DNA of 64,000 nt from Acholoe squamosa. Taxonomy: Eukaryota; Annelida; Polychaeta; Phyllodocida; Polynoidae. Location of the stretch: assembly GCA_949317995.1 (NCBI GenBank), contig OX439041.1, positions 9,684,001 through 9,748,000 of the forward strand. Reading direction: 5' to 3'. The stretch's first letter is position 1. Each line of letters starts with the position of its first letter. The translations under genes were made by a program, and so were the position numbers. Of this stretch, positions 1 through 12,229 are shown piece by piece. Below the pieces are notes generated by a model that saw nothing but the letters and a program-made list of their open reading frames with translations, had not been told where the DNA came from and made no database searches.

Positions 1-2730
1 CACACGCGTTAACCCTTTATCTGCAGTACAATGTATTGTGTCATACACAGGGGTTAACCCTTTATCTGCAGTACAGTGTATTGTGTCATACACACGGGTT
101 AACCCTTTATCTGCAGTACAGTGTATTGTGTCATACACACACGGGTTAACCCTTTATCTGCAGTACAGTGTATTGTGTCATACACACACGGGTTAACCCT
201 TTATCTGCAGTACAGCGTATTGTGCCATACACACGGGTTAACCCTTTATCTGCAGTACAGGGTATTGTATCATACACACGGGTTAACCCTTTATCTGCAG
301 TACAGTGTATTGTATCATACACACGGGTTAACCCTATATCTGCAGTACAGTGTAATGTGTTATACACACGGGTTAACCCTTTATCTGCAGTACAGTGTAT
401 TGTGCCATACACAGGGGTTAACCCTTTATCTGCAGTACAGTGTATTGTGCCATACACAGGGGTTAACCCTTTATCTGCAGTACAGTGTATTGTGTCATAC
501 ACACGGGTTAACCCTTTATCTGCAGTACAGTGTATTGTGTCATACACACGGGTTAACCCTTTATCTGCAGTACAGTGTATTGTGCCATACACAGGGGTTA
601 ACCCTTTATCTGCAGTACAGTGTATTGTGTCATACACACGGGTTAACCCTCTATCTGCAGTACAGTGTATTGTGCCATACACACACGTTAACCCTTTATC
701 TGCAGTACAGTGTATTGTGCCATACACAGGGGTTAACCCTTTATTTTATGTGAATAACTTCTTCCCGTAGAGATAGCATTGCAGAGCCGATCACCACACC
801 CCCAGTGGCGTAACGTGTCTTGATCCACTACAGCGGCTGATCCACTACTGCAGCCTCGTTCTGGGTGCATGTAAACATTCAAAATGGCGGACCGGCGCTT
901 GTACGGGGAACTACGGTACCGGATTTTGATAATTTTTCCTTATTTAAACCTATAAAAACATAAAATAAATATAGAACTAAACTCCCCTGGTGTCCTCGGT
1001 GGCTGATCCACCCCTCGGGGGAGTCTCCCCCTCGTGGTGGATCGGCCACCTTGTACACCACAGTCGTTTAGTTCTATCTATTTATCTGCAGTACAGTGTA
1101 TTGTGCCATACACATGGGTTAACCCTTTATCTGCAGTACAGTGTATTGTGTCATACACACACGTTAACCCTTTATCTGCAGTACAGTGTATTGTGCCATA
1201 CACACACGTTAACCCTTTATCTGCGGTACAGTGTATTGTGCCATACACAAGGGTTAACCCTTTATCTGCAGTACAGTGTATTGTGCCATACACACAGGTT
1301 AACCCTTTATCTGCAGTACAATGTATTGTGTCATACACAGGGGTTAACCCTTTATCTGCAGTACAGTGTATTGTGTCATACACACGGGTTAACCCTTTAT
1401 CTGCAGTACAGTGTATTGTGCCATACACACGGGTTAACCCTTTATCTGCAGTACAGTGTATTGTGCCATACACACGGGTTAACCCTTTATCTGCAGTACA
1501 GTGTATTGTGCCATACACACACGTTAACCCTTTATCTGCAGTACAGTGTATTGTGCCATACACACAGGTTAACCCTTTAACTGCAATACAGTGTATTGTG
1601 TCATACACACACGTTAACCCTTTATCTGCAGTACAGTGTATTGTGTCATACACACACGTTAACCCTTTATCTGCGGTACAGTGCAATGTGTCATACACAA
1701 GGGTTAATCCTTTATCTGCAGTACAGCGTATTGTGCCATACACACATGTTAACCCTTTATCTGCAGTACAGTGTATTGTGCCATACACACGGGTTAACCC
1801 TTTATCTGCAGTACAGTGTATTTTGTCATACACACGGGTTAACCCTTTATCTGCAGTACAGTGTATTGTGTCATACACACGGGTTAACCCTTTATCTGCA
1901 GTACAGCTAATGTGTCATACACACGGGTTAACCCTTTATCTGCAGTACAGTGTATTGTGTCATACACACGGGTTAACCCTTTATCTGCAGTACAGTGTAT
2001 TGTGTCATACACACGGGTTAACCCTTTATCTGCAGTACAGTGTATTGTGTCATACACACGGGTTAACCCTTTATCTGCAGTACAGCTAATGTGTCATACA
2101 CACGGGTTAACCCTTTATCTGCAGTACAGTTTATTGTGTCATACACACGGGTTAACCCTTTATCTGCGGTACAGTGTATTGTGTCATACACACGGATTAA
2201 CCCTTTATCTGCAGTACAGTGTATTGTGTCATACACACGGGTTAACCCTTTATCTGCAGTACAGTGTATTGTGCCATACACACACGTTAACCCTTTATCT
2301 GCAGTACAGTGTATTGTGTCATACACACGGGTTAACCCTTTATCTGCAGTACAGTGTATTGTGTCATACACATGGGTTAACCCTTTATCTGCAGTACAGT
2401 GTATTGTGTCATACACACACGTTAACCCTTTATCTGCAGTACAGTGTATTGTGTCATACACACGCGTTAACCCTTTATCTGCAGTACAGTGTATTGTGCC
2501 ATACACACGGGTTAACCCTTTATCTGCAGTACAGTGTATTGTGTCATACACACGGGTTAACCCTTTATCTGCAGTACAGTGTATTGTGTCATACACACGC
2601 GTTAACCCTTTATCTGCAGTACAGTGTATTGTGCCATACACACACGTTAACCCTTTATCTGCAGTACAGTGTATTGTCCCATACACACACGTTAACCCTT
2701 TATCTGCAGTACAATGTATTAATACTTAGT
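1..2730. repeat. 45-bp minisatellite (about 53 units), interrupted at 745-1080
   Basis: Head-to-tail units of 45 bp (occasionally 47 through an extra AC), each with the palindrome GGGTTAACCC, then TTTATCTGCAG, TACAGTGTATTGTG and YCATACACA. The array runs off the left window edge and ends near 2715. Because 45 is divisible by 3, several frames stay open for hundreds of codons on both strands; these are array artefacts, not genes. Variants (GGGG, CACACG, TGCGG, GCTAATG) are interspersed, which indicates turnover by unequal exchange. The unit joins two telomere-like words in opposite orientation (GGGTTA and TAACCC), but there is no TTAGGG run. Confidence 0.97.
745..1080 (+). mobile_element. Family D1 hairpin-tailed non-autonomous element inserted in the minisatellite
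   Basis: A 336-bp non-array block. It begins TTTATGTGAATAACTTCTTC and ends GTTTAGTTCTATCTA. The array breaks after CCCTTTAT (740-744) and resumes with TTTATCTGCAG (1081), so TTTAT is duplicated as a 5-bp target site. The body holds CAAAATGGCGG near 880. The last 110 bp fold into a long imperfect stem (GGTGGCTGATCCACC with GGTGGATCGGCCACC, and outer AACTAAAC with GTTTAGTT). Other copies lie at 16911-17198 and 42971-43311. No coding capacity. Superfamily not recognised. Confidence 0.85.
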
Positions 2731-3719
2731 AATCCTTTAACCATTTTGCATCACAGACAAACAACTGGCCAGGAACCTATATGGGATTGATGGGCTGCTG
2801 AATGATAGCAAAACTTGTAAACACATGGTTGCATTGATGTTTTGTATTTTAAACATGTTTAGACCTCAACATACTTAACAATACAAACACCTTCATGCAT
2901 TATATGTAACCTACATAGAGTGACAATACAACCCCTCTGAACAAAGTTCACTTTTATCTGATATTGAGAACGATAGACTCTATAGTTAAGTACAAGGGTG
3001 TGAAGAAACACATCCCATTCTCCACTGCCACCTTATCAAAAATGACTTCCTCAGAAGGAACTTGAAATAAATACAAAATTTCATTCAAATCTGTTCAAAT
3101 TTGCAGTTGTTTGATGCAATCTACCCTCCTGCTCATGGAGAAACTGTCATTTGCACAGCTCATGTCCCCTTTATGCCAAAAAAGATTTGAGCTCCCTTTT
3201 TTTCCAGAGAGAATCCCTTAACCTGACGGTAATTGGTTTGAATACCATGCAACTTTGAATCCATTTTAGGCGTTTATTCACTGCTGTCGGTAGGCTGAAT
3301 TTTTGCTCATGCAAAATATTGAAAATTGGTTGGGTTAGCAAAAATTTGACCGACTGATGGCAGTGGTATGCCCGGTTTAGGTAGATTACTACTGTCTCCT
3401 TCTCTACATACTCCATAACCGAGTTGTCTCATGTGGTCTTTTTGCTTATTGTGCCAATGGGCCAATCAATAAGATATCATTCATGTGTACCATGATAGAT
3501 TAATGGAATACATGTACTTGCGGAGCGGAAACAACATTAATGTCCTCGTCACGGGTCAGTGAATGCTGATAGAGATATCCTTTTATTCATTTACAGTACC
3601 AGCGTGTGTAGGAATTGTCGAGTGACTAAAGCTATAAGGTTTGGTGTGGCATATTGCCTAAAACCAATGTTTATCTATTGGCATGATTGACCATGCAGTT
3701 CTAGAGCCCACGATGGGTA
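2731..3719. other. No recognised feature
   Basis: Low-copy AT-rich DNA. I see no inverted-repeat element, RNA gene or recognisable coding. An 81-codon minus-strand open frame at 3171-3416 resembles nothing I know. Confidence 0.5.
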
Positions 3720-3828
3720 TAATCAACAAGGGGAAAAGGTCACTTCTTAAAATTGACAAGGGACAAGGCCGCTTCTTAAAATCAACAAGGGACAGGGCCA
3801 CTTCTTAAAATCGACAAGGGATGTGGGT
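3720..3828. repeat. Short tandem repeat, 29-30 bp unit x 3.5
   Basis: Units starting AATCAACAAGGG / AATTGACAAGGG / AATCAACAAGGG / AATCGACAAGGG begin at about 3721, 3751, 3780 and 3809. Each ends GGCCACTTCTTAA or a variant. Confidence 0.85.
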
Positions 3829-4073
3829 TGATAGATAAGAGACAAGAACCATTTCTTAGAGTCTATAGGGCCTTGGTTCTCCCCATTGGGACTATATTTG
3901 GGTATCATCCTGCCATGATCCATCAATGCAGTAGCTCCCCCTTGAGGGATAAGCTATCATATGAATGCTTTGTACCCCGTAGGATTGGGCATTCTGCATA
4001 TATGGAGCTCTGATGTGTAATCCTACCATGACTGAATAATTTATCACGGGGAAAGTACATCCTTTTATATATA

Positions 4074-4075
<2 letters not shown>

Positions 4076-4139
<64 letters not shown>
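4076..4139. repeat. (TA)n microsatellite
   Basis: Nearly pure alternating AT of about 55 bp, preceded by a short TGTGTG stretch. Confidence 0.97.
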
Positions 4140-4140
<1 letters not shown>

Positions 4141-4446
4141 CCGCTATACTTAACTAAGGATATATATAACCAAACAGTAATTAAGTTGTCACAATTGGCG
4201 CTCTTAACGCCCTTAATTTATTAAGGAAAACAAAAGAAAAATTGGGGTCCAAACAAAACAATATGGTGGCCTCCTTGTGTGTGTGGTGGCTACCTGGGAG
4301 GGGGTCAGGTGACTTAGATGAAACTATGCAGGCCTGCCCCCTATGTGAGTCCCAGTGTAGTAGACACCTGAGTAGCAGAACCGCTACAATATATACCATT
4401 ATAACAACTAGTAGCTAGATAATTATAACACCCATATATATATAAA

Positions 4447-4696
4447 TATATTTATGCAAGGTGAATATTGAAGCTCCATAGAGAAAGCACTGAGACTGCG
4501 TATTGCATCCCTGCGTTAAATAACCAGTGCCAAATCCACACGATGACGTCATACGCCCACCGCGCATGCGCAGCCCTTTTGAAAACGTAAACATCCAAGA
4601 TGGCTCCGCACTTGGCCTATCGGCCTCGTGCGGAATGGCCCAGATCCTCTCATGAAGAAATGGTCGGCTCAAACTACTTATCGTTCACCTTTACTA
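4447..4696 (+). mobile_element. Family D3 element, compact copy with promoter-like motif cluster
   Basis: Starts TTTATGCAAGGTGAATATTG and ends ATCGTTCACCTTTACTA. AAGGTGAA and TTCACCTT form the short terminal inverted repeat. The body carries TGACGTCA (4544-4551), CGCGCATGCGCAG (4561-4573) and CCAAGATGGC (4595-4604), which match the CREB, NRF-1 and YY1 consensus sites. A hairpin follows at 4605-4634 (TCCGCACTTGGCC with GGCCTCGTGCGGA). Compared with the copies at 16334 and 30362, only the outer arm of the terminal hairpin remains here. Binding is inference from consensus only. Confidence 0.75.
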
Positions 4697-4699
4697 TAT

Positions 4700-5226
4700 A
4701 GCTACCCTTTGGTAAGACATTGATATATCCTTCATAGCTTTATTAACTTTCATACAGCGCATATTTAACTGCAATAGTCTCCCTGTATACAGAGATGGGT
4801 AGATTCAAGAAGTGTTTTCTTAAACATAACAACATCCAAGTCATACAAAACTGCCATAGAAATGTAGTTGAACGGTTGCATGTGATTGTGTTGACTGAAG
4901 AAATAACCCCAGATCAAGATTCTTGAAAATCAGATGTTGTTAGAGAAGTTATATATGGTAGCTTTTGGTATGTAATATATTTGATGTACCATATATAAAT
5001 CAATTCTTCTCATTACAATTCAGTGGATGATTAAATACACTGTTGTTAACAAATGTCCCAGCAGATAGAAAACCCACATAAAACCGCAAAGGAGCCACTG
5101 CTTCGCCCCCGTCAAACTATTCCCCACACCCCTGTCTCATTTCATCGAGATTGCTTCCATAATTCTACAAACAGATCTAATATAAAAATGAAATTAATGA
5201 AGCGCACCCTAAGGACGCCCAGGCTC
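4700..5226. other. No recognised feature
   Basis: AT-rich DNA with no tandem structure, hairpin or convincing coding frame that I can see. Confidence 0.45.
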
Positions 5227-5256
5227 ATTAGGGGCCCTGCACGCAGGGGCCCTAAT
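5227..5256. repeat. Perfect 14-bp inverted repeat, 2-nt spacer
   Basis: ATTAGGGGCCCTGC (5227-5240), AC, then GCAGGGGCCCTAAT (5243-5256). It is an isolated GC-rich cruciform-capable site in AT-rich surroundings and has no T-run that would suggest a terminator. Confidence 0.9.
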
Positions 5257-5537
5257 TAATATAGCGCATGCAGTCCGTAATTAGTAACCTCCTGTCTAAA
5301 GCCCCAACCCGGCCTTTTTTACTCGCTGCCGGAATGGTATAACGCCTTTTTAGTGTGGACAATTACAGCTGTATGAACACGATAAACGCCATTTTGCAGA
5401 AATCTGGGTGCAAAAAGGGTGTATTGGTTGAGGGTAGCTGTCTGTGTGGCTTGTTGTTCTGTCTGAGTGATCCCACTGTTTGTTGGGGAGATTCAGAGGA
5501 GGGGTGGTAGGGTATTTTATGGGACAGTAGGGAAGTC

Positions 5538-6050
5538 TGTAAGGGCCGCTGATACAGGAATGTATCATGGTCGTCAAGATGCACTAATGAGCATTGTGCA
5601 TTGTATTGCATTGCAGCATTGTGCCGATCCTCTATGGACATATCAGTCCTGGTGAGGTACTCACCAGGGCTACATACATGCATCATGCCGACCAATACGC
5701 ATGATGCATGAATGTAGCCCTGGTGAGTAACTCACCAGGGCTACATTCATATATCATGCCGACCAATAGGCATGATGCATGGATGTAGCCCTGGTGAGTA
5801 ACTCACTGTGGCTACATACATGCATCATGCCGGCCAATAGGCATGATGCATGAATGTAGCCCTGGTGAGTTACTCACCAGGGCTACATTCATATATCATG
5901 CCGACCAATAGGCATGATGCATGGATGTAGCCCTGGTGAGTAACTCACTGTGGCTACATACATGCATCATGCCGGCCAATAGGCATGATGCATCAACCCA
6001 TTAACAGCCCCTAGATATTGCATCATGCCTCAATAAGGCATGATGTACTA
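5538..6050. mobile_element. Family A multi-hairpin MITE with internal 71-bp array
   Basis: The left end AAGGGCCGCTGATACAGGAATG is the family A terminus. Inside, a 71-bp unit repeats about 4.5 times (GTAGCCCTGG occurs at 5714, 5785, 5856 and 5927). Each unit has two hairpins: CCCTGGTGAG with CTCACCAGGG, and GCATCATGCC with GGCATGATGC. Alternate units differ together (TTCATATATCATGCCGACC versus ATACATGCATCATGCCGGCC), which makes a 142-bp higher-order repeat. Right end near CATTAACAGCCCCT. Non-coding. Confidence 0.85.
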
Positions 6051-6199
6051 AATCAATGCCAACTCTTGACCTTTCAGCCATGCGTGTCGTGGATTATTTT
6101 GACGATTTGTAATATAGCCATTATGATATTTGCTCTCTAATGAATCTATTTGTAATCAATGCAGCAATGCCAAGTTACTCCCCAAAGCTGCATGTATGC

Positions 6200-8862
6200 T
6201 ACATAGTGCATGTCATTGCAGTACCCAGCCTTTCCACCTAGTGCATGTCATTGTAGTACCCAGCCTTTCCACATAGTGCATGTCATTGTAGTACCCAGCC
6301 TTTCCACATAGTGCATATCATTGCAGTACCCAGCCTTTCCACAAAGTGCATGTCATTGTAGTACCCAGCCTTTCCACATAGTGCATATCATTGCAGTACC
6401 CAGCCTTCCCACATAGTGCATGTCATTGCAGTACCCAGCCGTTCCTCATAGTGCATGTCATTGTAGTACCCAGCCGTTCCTCAAAGTGCATGTCATTGCA
6501 GTACCCAGCCGTTCCTCATAGTGCATGTCATTGTAGTACCCAGCCTTTCTACATAGTGCATGTCATTGCAGTACCCAGCCTTTCCACATAGTGCATGTCA
6601 TTGTAGTACCCAGCCTTTCCACATAGTGCATGTCATTGTAGTACCCAGCGTTTCCACATAGTGCATGCCATTGTAGTACCCAGTCTTTCCACCTAGTGCA
6701 TGTCATTGTAGTACCCAGCCTTTCCACATAGTGCATGTCATTGTAGTACCCAGCCTTTCCACATAGTGCATGCCATTGTAGTACCCAGCCTTTCCACCTA
6801 GTGCATGTCATTGTAGTACCCAGCCTTTCTACATAGTGCATGTCATTGTAGTACCCAGCCTTTCCACATAGTGCATGTCATTGCAGTACCCAGCCTTTCC
6901 ACATAGTGCATGTCATTGCAGTACCCAGCCTTTCCACCTAGTGCATGTCATTGCAGTACCCAGTCTTTCCACCTAGTGCATGTCATTGCAGTACCCAGCC
7001 TTTCCACCTAGTGCATGTCATTGCAGTACCCAGCCTTTCCACCTAGTGCATGTCATTGTAGTACCCAGCCTTTCCACATAGTGCATGTCATTGTAGTACC
7101 CAGCCTTCCCACATAGTGCATGTCATTGCCGTACCCAGCCTTTCCACATAGTGCATGTCATTGTAGTACCCAGCCTTCCCACATAGTGCATGTCATTGCA
7201 GTACCCAGCCTTTCCACATAGTGCATGTCATTGTAGTACCCAGCCTTCCCACATAGTGCATGTCATTGCCGTACCCAGCCTTTCCACATAGTGCATGTCA
7301 TTGTAGTACCCAGCCTTCCCACATAGTGCATGTCATTGCAGTACCCAGCCTTTCCACATAGTGCATGTCATTGCAGTACCCAGCCTTTCTACATAGTGCA
7401 TGTCATTGCAGTACCCAGCCTTTCCACATAGTGCATGTCATTGTAGTACCCAGCCTTTCCACATAGAGCATGTCATTGCCGTACCCAGCCTTTCAACATA
7501 GTGCATGTCATTGCAGTACCCAGCCTTTCCACATAGTGCATGTCATTGTAGTACCCAGCCTTTCCACATAGTGCATGTCATTGCAGTACCCAGCCTTTCC
7601 ACATAGTGCATGTCATTGTAGTACCCAGCCTTTCCACCTAGTGCATGTCATTGTAGTACCCAGCCTTTCCACCTAGTGCATGTCATTGTAGTACCCAGCG
7701 TTTCCACATAGTGCATGTCATTGTAGTACCCAGCGTTTCCACATAGTGCATGTCATTGTAGTACCCAGCGTTTCCACATAGTGCATGTCATTGTAGTACC
7801 CAGCCTTTCCACCTAGTGCATGTCATTGTAGTACCCAGCCTTTCCACATAGTGCATGTCATTGTAGTACCCAGCGTTTCCACATAGTGCATGCCATTGTA
7901 GTACCCAGCCTTTCCACATAGTGCATGTCATTGTAGTACCCAGCCTTTCCACCTAGTGCATGTCATTGTAGTACCCAGCGTTTCCACATAGTGCATGTCA
8001 TTGCCGTACCCAGCCTTTCTACATAGTGCATGTCATTGTAGTACCCAGCGTTTCCACATAGTGCATGTCATTGCCGTACCCAGCCTTTCTACATAGTGCA
8101 TGTCATTGTAGTACCCAGCCTTTCCACATAGTGCATGTCATTGTAGTACCCAGCCTTTCCACATAGTGCATGTCATTGCAGTACCCAGCCTTTCCACATA
8201 GTGCATGTCATTGCAGTACCCAGCCGTTCCTCATAGTGCATGTCATTGCAGTACCCAGCCTTTCCACATAGTGCATGCCATTGTAGTACCCAGTCTTTCC
8301 ACCTAGTGCATGTCATTGTAGTACCCAGCCTTTCTACATAGTGCATGTCATTGCAGTACCCAGCCTTTCCACCTAGTGCATGTCATTGTAGTACCCAGCC
8401 TTTCTACATAGTGCATGTCATTGCAGTACCCAGCCTTTCCACATAGTGCATGTCATTGCAGTACCCAGCCGTTCCTCATAGTGCATGTCATTGCAGTACC
8501 CAGCCTTTCCACATAGTGCATGTCATTGCAGTACCCAGCCGTTCCTCATAGTGCATGTCATTGCAGTACCCAGCCTTTCCACATAGTGCATGCCATTGTA
8601 GTACCCAGCCTTTCTACATAGTGCATGTCATTGTAGTACCCAGCCTTTCCACATAGTGCATGTCATTGTAGTACCCAGCCTTTCCACCTAGTGCATGTCA
8701 TTGTAGTACCCAGCCTTTCTACATAGTGCATGTCATTGCAGTACCCAGCCTTTCTACATAGTGCATGTCATTGCAGTACCCAGTCTTTCCACATAGTGCA
8801 TGCCATTGTAGTACCCAGCCTTTCTACATAGTGCATGTCATTGCAGTACCCAGCCTTTCAGG
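6200..8862. repeat. 35-bp minisatellite, about 76 units
   Basis: Unit GTGCATGTCATTGTAGTACC followed by CAGCCTTTCCACATA. Variants (CAGCCGTTCCTCATA, TTGCAGTACC, TTGCCGTACC, CACCTA, CAGCG) are scattered and partly clustered in short blocks, which suggests local block duplication. A 35-bp unit makes open frames with a 105-bp period; they are not genes. The right boundary is abrupt at CAGCCTTTCAGGGG. Confidence 0.97.
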
Positions 8863-9595
8863 GGTTGCATAAAGGGTAATCAATGTATCCTGCTGATCAT
8901 GTAGGACTGATGCACCACTGAAGGCTGACATGATACACTAACGCTATTCTGGCAAGTTACTCGCCAATACTGCACTGGTACATGATATTGACAAACGAGC
9001 AGAAAAGTGAAAGGCATGCGTTGTGACCCTTAGAGTGTTTAAAGGGGATGAGGTGCAGGAAATTCAGTAATAAAGCATTTAACTGACAGCCGAAACAGAA
9101 TCTCTGTCAATACAAATTTTATGGGGATCATTGAAAGTTCTAGTGATGATGTTTTGCAAGATTGTCATCTAAACTAGTCATTAAATCACACTATCCCCCA
9201 AAATGTACTCAAGATGATTAAAATACTGGTTACACAGCGATAAATTCAGGTTTCTGAGAATCATTCCAAATTGAGTGATTTTATGAGTTAGATGAGGGCC
9301 TATGGATAAAGGTATAGTTTGCAGCAATTTTCTCGGTCCAGAGACATATTCAATTGATACACCAAATTCAATTAATACATCAAAAATGATGTGTGTTCTA
9401 TCTTTGATAGCACTATAAAACAATTTATTCAGGAAATGACATGTTTGTAGAATCCCTATTCCCTTAGATATTCAGTGTACCAACCTAGTTGGATACATTA
9501 ATGACATAACGCCTGGTACCCATCATGCTGGCTGGTATCAGTGCTTATCTCTCGGGGTACTAGATCAAGCATTGGTGTCCCCTCCTAAAGAGCCT
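8863..9595. other. No recognised feature
   Basis: Low-copy DNA. I see no inverted-repeat element or recognisable coding. The small minus-strand open frame at 9181-9423 has no family resemblance that I know. Confidence 0.45.
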
Positions 9596-9599
9596 GCAC

Positions 9600-9800
9600 C
9601 CTCGACATACCGTATTGTCGTGATAAACCGCCCAGGCGCTAATAGATTTGCAGGGGACATTACCTCTGGCCGTTATACAAGACAGGCGCTTATTCAAGGT
9701 CTGTTTTCAATGCTTAAGAGTGAATTCAGCTTCCCCTTACCCCGTCACTTATTTGAGACCGGCGGTCATTCAAAACCCAGCGGTTTATCGCGATGATATG
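9600..9800. mobile_element. Family C inverted-repeat element, diverged copy
   Basis: Contains CATACCGTATTG, then CCAGGCGCTAATAGATTT, GACAGGCGCTTATTCAAG and GACCGGCGGTCATTC. These are the repeated family C words (GCGCTTATTCAAGAC). Ends are eroded. Fuller copies lie at 10672-10869 and 43374-43566. Confidence 0.7.
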
Positions 9801-9907
9801 GTAGCCCATCCAGCGGTTATAGGTTTTGCTGCAGCGGGGTGAAGGGAAGTGGTATTATCAGCAATCTACATTTAGCATTACACCACCATTACACCACAGT
9901 GTCCGTA

Positions 9908-10572
9908 CACTGATAAAAAATAGAGCCTAATATCTTAGTCAGTAGTGATTAACTTAAGATAGTCACATGATAGTGTGATTTTTGGCTATCCCTCTATAGT
10001 CACCTGTGACTAACTTAAGTTAGTCATATAGTCAACACATAGTCATGTCTTTAATCTATTGAAACAGTCCTTAGTCAGATGACTATCATTTTGTTGCTAA
10101 GCAACATTTAGTTAGTAAATATGACTAATATATACAGTCAGTACTGAATATACCTGCAAGCAAACATTCATCCAATCAAAGATGGCTGCCATATGCCTTT
10201 CCATTGATGAACAGTTTGAACCCAAAATAACTATTGTTATACTGCAATGGCCACAAATATCACAACAAATAGTTAAGTTACCTATCCATTAATGGCCAGA
10301 CATATTGAGTTTCCATGGATGGACAGGTTAGGATGATGATTTGGCCTGATTATAATTGTCTCCTCTTAGTCCAGGCAACCATAAATATGTCCTCTTTCTG
10401 GATGACGGTTTTTGTGCACAGAAACCTGTGGCATCATCAATCTGTGAGCTCTACATATAGTCAAATTGACTATCTTTCTGACTAATATGTGACTAAGGTA
10501 TATAGTCATGTGACTATGGGGCTCAGAATATGTGGGTATAGTCACTACTGACTATAGGTTTTATTATCAGTG
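9908..10572. mobile_element. Family E inverted-repeat element, TA target duplication
   Basis: Starts CACTGATAAAAAATAG and ends TTTTATTATCAGTG, with TA immediately outside both ends (9906-9907 and 10573-10574). Each end has CTATAGTCAGTAGTGACTA-like sequence, and the subterminal halves are full of inverted ATAGTCA/TGACTAT words. The TA duplication fits Tc1/mariner-like transposition, but no transposase remains in the roughly 665 bp. Copy 47113 (family F) shares the outermost CACTGATAAAAAA. Confidence 0.75.
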
Positions 10573-10671
10573 TAGGTTATATCGCTAAATGGCTGATCGA
10601 TTTAGTAACATATCTAGGAATACCATGATTATCCATGATGACTAAATGTAGTTCTTCCTAGTAACCTGCTA

Positions 10672-10869
10672 TACCGAAATGGCCCGTTTAAGAGCTGGGG
10701 TCTCAAATAAGCGCCTGTCTCGAATAAGCGCCGGGGATACAGGGCTATTGAAATCATTCTTAAGCACTGAAAACAGTATTCAAATAAGTGCCAGTCTCAA
10801 ATAAAGGCCGAGGGTAGAGAGGTTTTTAAATTAATAAGTGCCAGGGCGCTTAAACGGGCCATAACCGTA
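10672..10869. mobile_element. Family C inverted-repeat element, near-complete reference copy
   Basis: Left end TACCGAAATGGCCCGTTTAA and right end TTAAACGGGCCATAACCGTA are inverted. The inner sequence holds GCGCCTGTCTCGAATAAGCG and GTGCCAGTCTCAAATAAAGG. About 198 bp with no coding capacity. TA duplication is possible but cannot be proven because both ends begin and end in TA. Confidence 0.85.
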
Positions 10870-11033
10870 GTGCTGCACACTGTAAGGTGGTACACCAATG
10901 TACAAAGAATCTCTGTGAAAGTAACGAAGGATCTCTGGTAACTATGGTACGCGGATTCCATCATAGCTAGTCGACTGTTCAGTTTTACAAGGATCCCGGG
11001 TAGATTCAACAGTTATTTTTTGTCAGTGTACCA
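10870..11033. mobile_element. Family F element, internally rearranged copy
   Basis: Right half reads GTTCAGTTTTACAAGGATCC then GTAGATTCAACAGTTATTTTTTGTCAGTG, the standard family F 3-prime end. The left half carries GGTGGTACACCAATGTACAAAG in the opposite orientation, so the copy is inverted internally or chimeric. Confidence 0.65.
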
Positions 11034-12160
11034 TGCAGAAACAGTGATGGCGGGCCCAGAAAACGGCTAAAAATCACTGTCATATTTGTTAACCATTCCA
11101 ATTCTACCCTAAAAGGGTTAACGTAGGATAGCTTCTTTGGAGGCCAATAAAAGTGGCTTCGTTGAACCTTATCTAAAATAGCCTTTTGGGAAGTAGCATT
11201 ACGTGTGGTACAAGCAGACATGCTAAGTAGACTACCACATTGGCAGGTTTGGTGTGTGTAGGATTTAACCTATGACCATATGACCTTTGACCATGGAAGA
11301 GACTGGGCTCTAAGCCAGGAAGCCTAGTACCAAATAGAACAGCATTGATGGATTTAGAGAAGGCGTAGGTTCACAAACTCCCACTATTTCTCCATTTAAC
11401 GGAAGAAACTGTGGTTTAATTCTAAACTATCATAACACCACTAGAAAACTAAGTGTAGGAAGAATAGGTCTTATTATGTTAGGAGATGTGCCTATGCTAA
11501 TATCGCATAGGTAGCGATGGCAGAGCCTTTTGAATTCACCTCCAGGAGGGCTTAAGTAAGCAGTAACGAAAATCGGATCAAGAGGTCCAAAAACCATTTT
11601 TCATGAAAAATGTGCATAAAATTACAGAAAAATCACGTCTTTGAAAGTAAGTAGGAACTTTAGTGATATTGACTAAAAAATGGCAGCATTAGAACCTAGT
11701 TCCTATTACTGCCACTAGGGGAAACAAGGGTGGTCCAAATTAGGCAACTTTCCCCTATGTATACTTTACAAATGGAGGAAATTGCTGAGGGACATCGTGG
11801 GCTTGGCAAACAAGAAACCCAAATGGCAGAGGACCAGACTTTCTTATCGACTTGCAACGAAACTCTTCGTTTTAATACATTTATAAGGTAAGAAGTAAAA
11901 AGTTAATGGTGGCAACCATGGTATAAAGGCTCTATGTGATGATTAGAACTCAGCGGGTCTATCATTGCATATAAACTGCACCTATAGACAAAGACAAACA
12001 TACATAGCTTGTTTTCTGACATGCGACATGCGGATGCACACATGCATGTCACAGGAAATACTTAAAAGGTGATGTCCCACATATGTTGGCATGGAAATGG
12101 CTGTCCACGTGCATGCAATGTTCTATGTTTGATTTTAGCCTCATTTGTGAGGTATAACAG
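11034..12160. other. No recognised gene; one nuclear-receptor DR1-like site
   Basis: Mostly low-copy DNA. TGACCTTTGACC at 11281-11292 is a DR1 half-site pair (reverse complement GGTCAAAGGTCA), which may be chance. Short open frames here are unsupported. Confidence 0.4.
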
Positions 12161-12162
12161 TA

Positions 12163-12226
<64 letters not shown>
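12163..12226. repeat. (TA)n microsatellite
   Basis: Pure alternating TA of about 63 bp. It opens tyrosine-isoleucine frames that are artefacts. Confidence 0.98.

Positions 12227-12229
<3 letters not shown>

Noticed and set aside
1-2730. Interstitial telomere array
   Set aside because: GGGTTA occurs once per 45-bp unit in a palindrome; there is no consecutive TTAGGG run.
121-2790. Long open frames of 190-350 codons on both strands
   Set aside because: They are translations of the 45-bp minisatellite, open only because 45 is a multiple of 3; all frames show the same 15-residue period.
6391-6841. Open frames with 35-residue period
   Set aside because: 35-bp array read through three units.
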